Shown here piece by piece: positions 63,659-64,000 of a stretch of DNA of 64,000 bases. Made by a program: the position numbers and the translations under genes. Within the stretch, counting starts at the first letter, position 1. Every line of letters starts with the position of its first letter. The DNA is from JANQOH01 sp965201115 (lineage in GTDB: Bacteria; Pseudomonadota; Alphaproteobacteria; UBA7887). The stretch spans positions 372,001 through 436,000 of the forward strand of contig OZ241745.1 in NCBI GenBank assembly GCA_965201115.1. Direction: 5' to 3'. The notes beneath the pieces were generated by a model. The model did not search any database, had not been told where the DNA came from, and was given only the letters and a program-made list of their open reading frames with translations.

Positions 63659-64000
63659 GTAAGCGTCCGGTTATCCCGCTTGGCGATTGATGAGTATGTT
63701 TATGGGTTTCGGTATTTCGGGGGTCGTTTTGTTTGACGGTCGGCTTTGTATGGGGATCGTGTTTTGACGCCTGCGCGGTTATCGATGCGGCTTGGCGACG
63801 TCGGTTGGCGGTGGCCGGTTCGAACGCGGCGGCTTGCGGTCGCGGTATAGCATTAGATGGGTATCGGGCGGAGTTTTTTTTCTATATTTCCTCTTTTACG
63901 CTTGCCTTGTGGTGTTGGGGGCGGCATTGTTCGTTCATGTTTGACCGCGCCGCGCCTCTCCCCGACGATCCCGCGCGCCTGAAGGACATGGTGGCGTCCT
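63659..64000 (+). mobile_element. IS66 element E, continues beyond the window
   Basis: Begins with GTAAGCGTCCGGTTAT at 63659. The leader resembles copies C and D in part (TTTATGGGTTTCGGTATTTC) and copies A and B in part (the CTTGGCGATT stretch and the ATCGATGCGGCTTGGCGACG region), so it looks mosaic. Its right end and target duplication are outside the window. Confidence 0.9.
63937..64000 (+). CDS. tnpC: IS66 transposase TnpC (element E), partial
   Basis: The first 21 codons of a transposase, MFDRAAPLPDDPARLKDMVA, with the MFDR start seen in copy A and not the MLDR of B, C and D. The rest is beyond the window, so integrity is unknown. Confidence 0.85.
   Translation, partial: MFDRAAPLPDDPARLKDMVAS

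Overview
The window is a very GC-rich stretch of bacterial chromosome, most likely from an alphaproteobacterium. The backbone suggests this: yqeY-dnaG divergent from carAB, the very long (about 1580 residue) NAD-glutamate dehydrogenase, a Sco/PCu(A)C copper module, a CoxD/CoxE-type MoxR-VWA pair and a DUF4743-type Nudix protein. The species cannot be named from sequence alone. No rRNA, tRNA or CRISPR array was seen.

Layout. 1-11.2 kb: housekeeping (dnaG with an apparent 4-base frameshift, yqeY, carA, carB), two short membrane/coiled-coil proteins flanking an orphan peptide-type binding protein, a lipoprotein hydrolase and a Nudix hydrolase. 11.2-17.8 kb: an IS1182-like relic, sco-pcuAC-ygjP, an ankyrin protein, a CobD/CbiB-like protein, a SYLF protein, a histidine phosphatase, then IS1380 and IS630 relics. 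17.9-23.5 kb: a yhaO-yhaN-dapB operon. 23.6-27.9 kb: a type III restriction-modification pair. 28-32.8 kb: glutamate dehydrogenase. 32.9-34.7 kb: an AAA ATPase with a PD-(D/E)XK-like partner and a small leading ORF. 34.8-40.3 kb: amidase, class V aminotransferase, and a large FAD/Fe-S dehydrogenase. 40.3-42.3 kb: an AT-richer three-gene operon (small protein, Pol-beta-type nucleotidyltransferase, two-histidine phosphoesterase-like protein). 42.3-50.4 kb: ilvD, an IolD-like ThDP enzyme, a CoxE-like VWA protein with MoxR ATPase, panB, and a Tat-exported polyamine-type binding protein. 50.4-52 kb: an Mrr-like restriction enzyme with an antitoxin-like tail, overlapping a VapC toxin. 52-54.2 kb: a repeat-rich gap, a protein of unknown function and a gene remnant.

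54.2-64 kb is a nest of transposons. One IS66 element (A) has been cut into four pieces by two other IS66 copies (B and D) and an IS1380 element, and the IS1380 is itself interrupted by another IS66 (C). Three of the IS66 insertions have exact 8-bp target duplications. C and D encode identical transposases in opposite orientation. A broken paralogue of the 53-kb unknown gene lies between A and a fifth IS66 (E) that runs off the window.

The metabolic genes look like ordinary backbone. The accessory part is dominated by genome-defence or conflict-type modules (type III R-M, Mrr/VapC, ATPase-nuclease, nucleotidyltransferase-phosphoesterase) and by insertion sequences. The two-component modules at 33-34.7 kb and 40.3-42.3 kb, and the restriction enzyme/antitoxin fusion at 51 kb, are the best candidates for undescribed systems. 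Their assignment rests on motifs read by eye and has not been tested by search.
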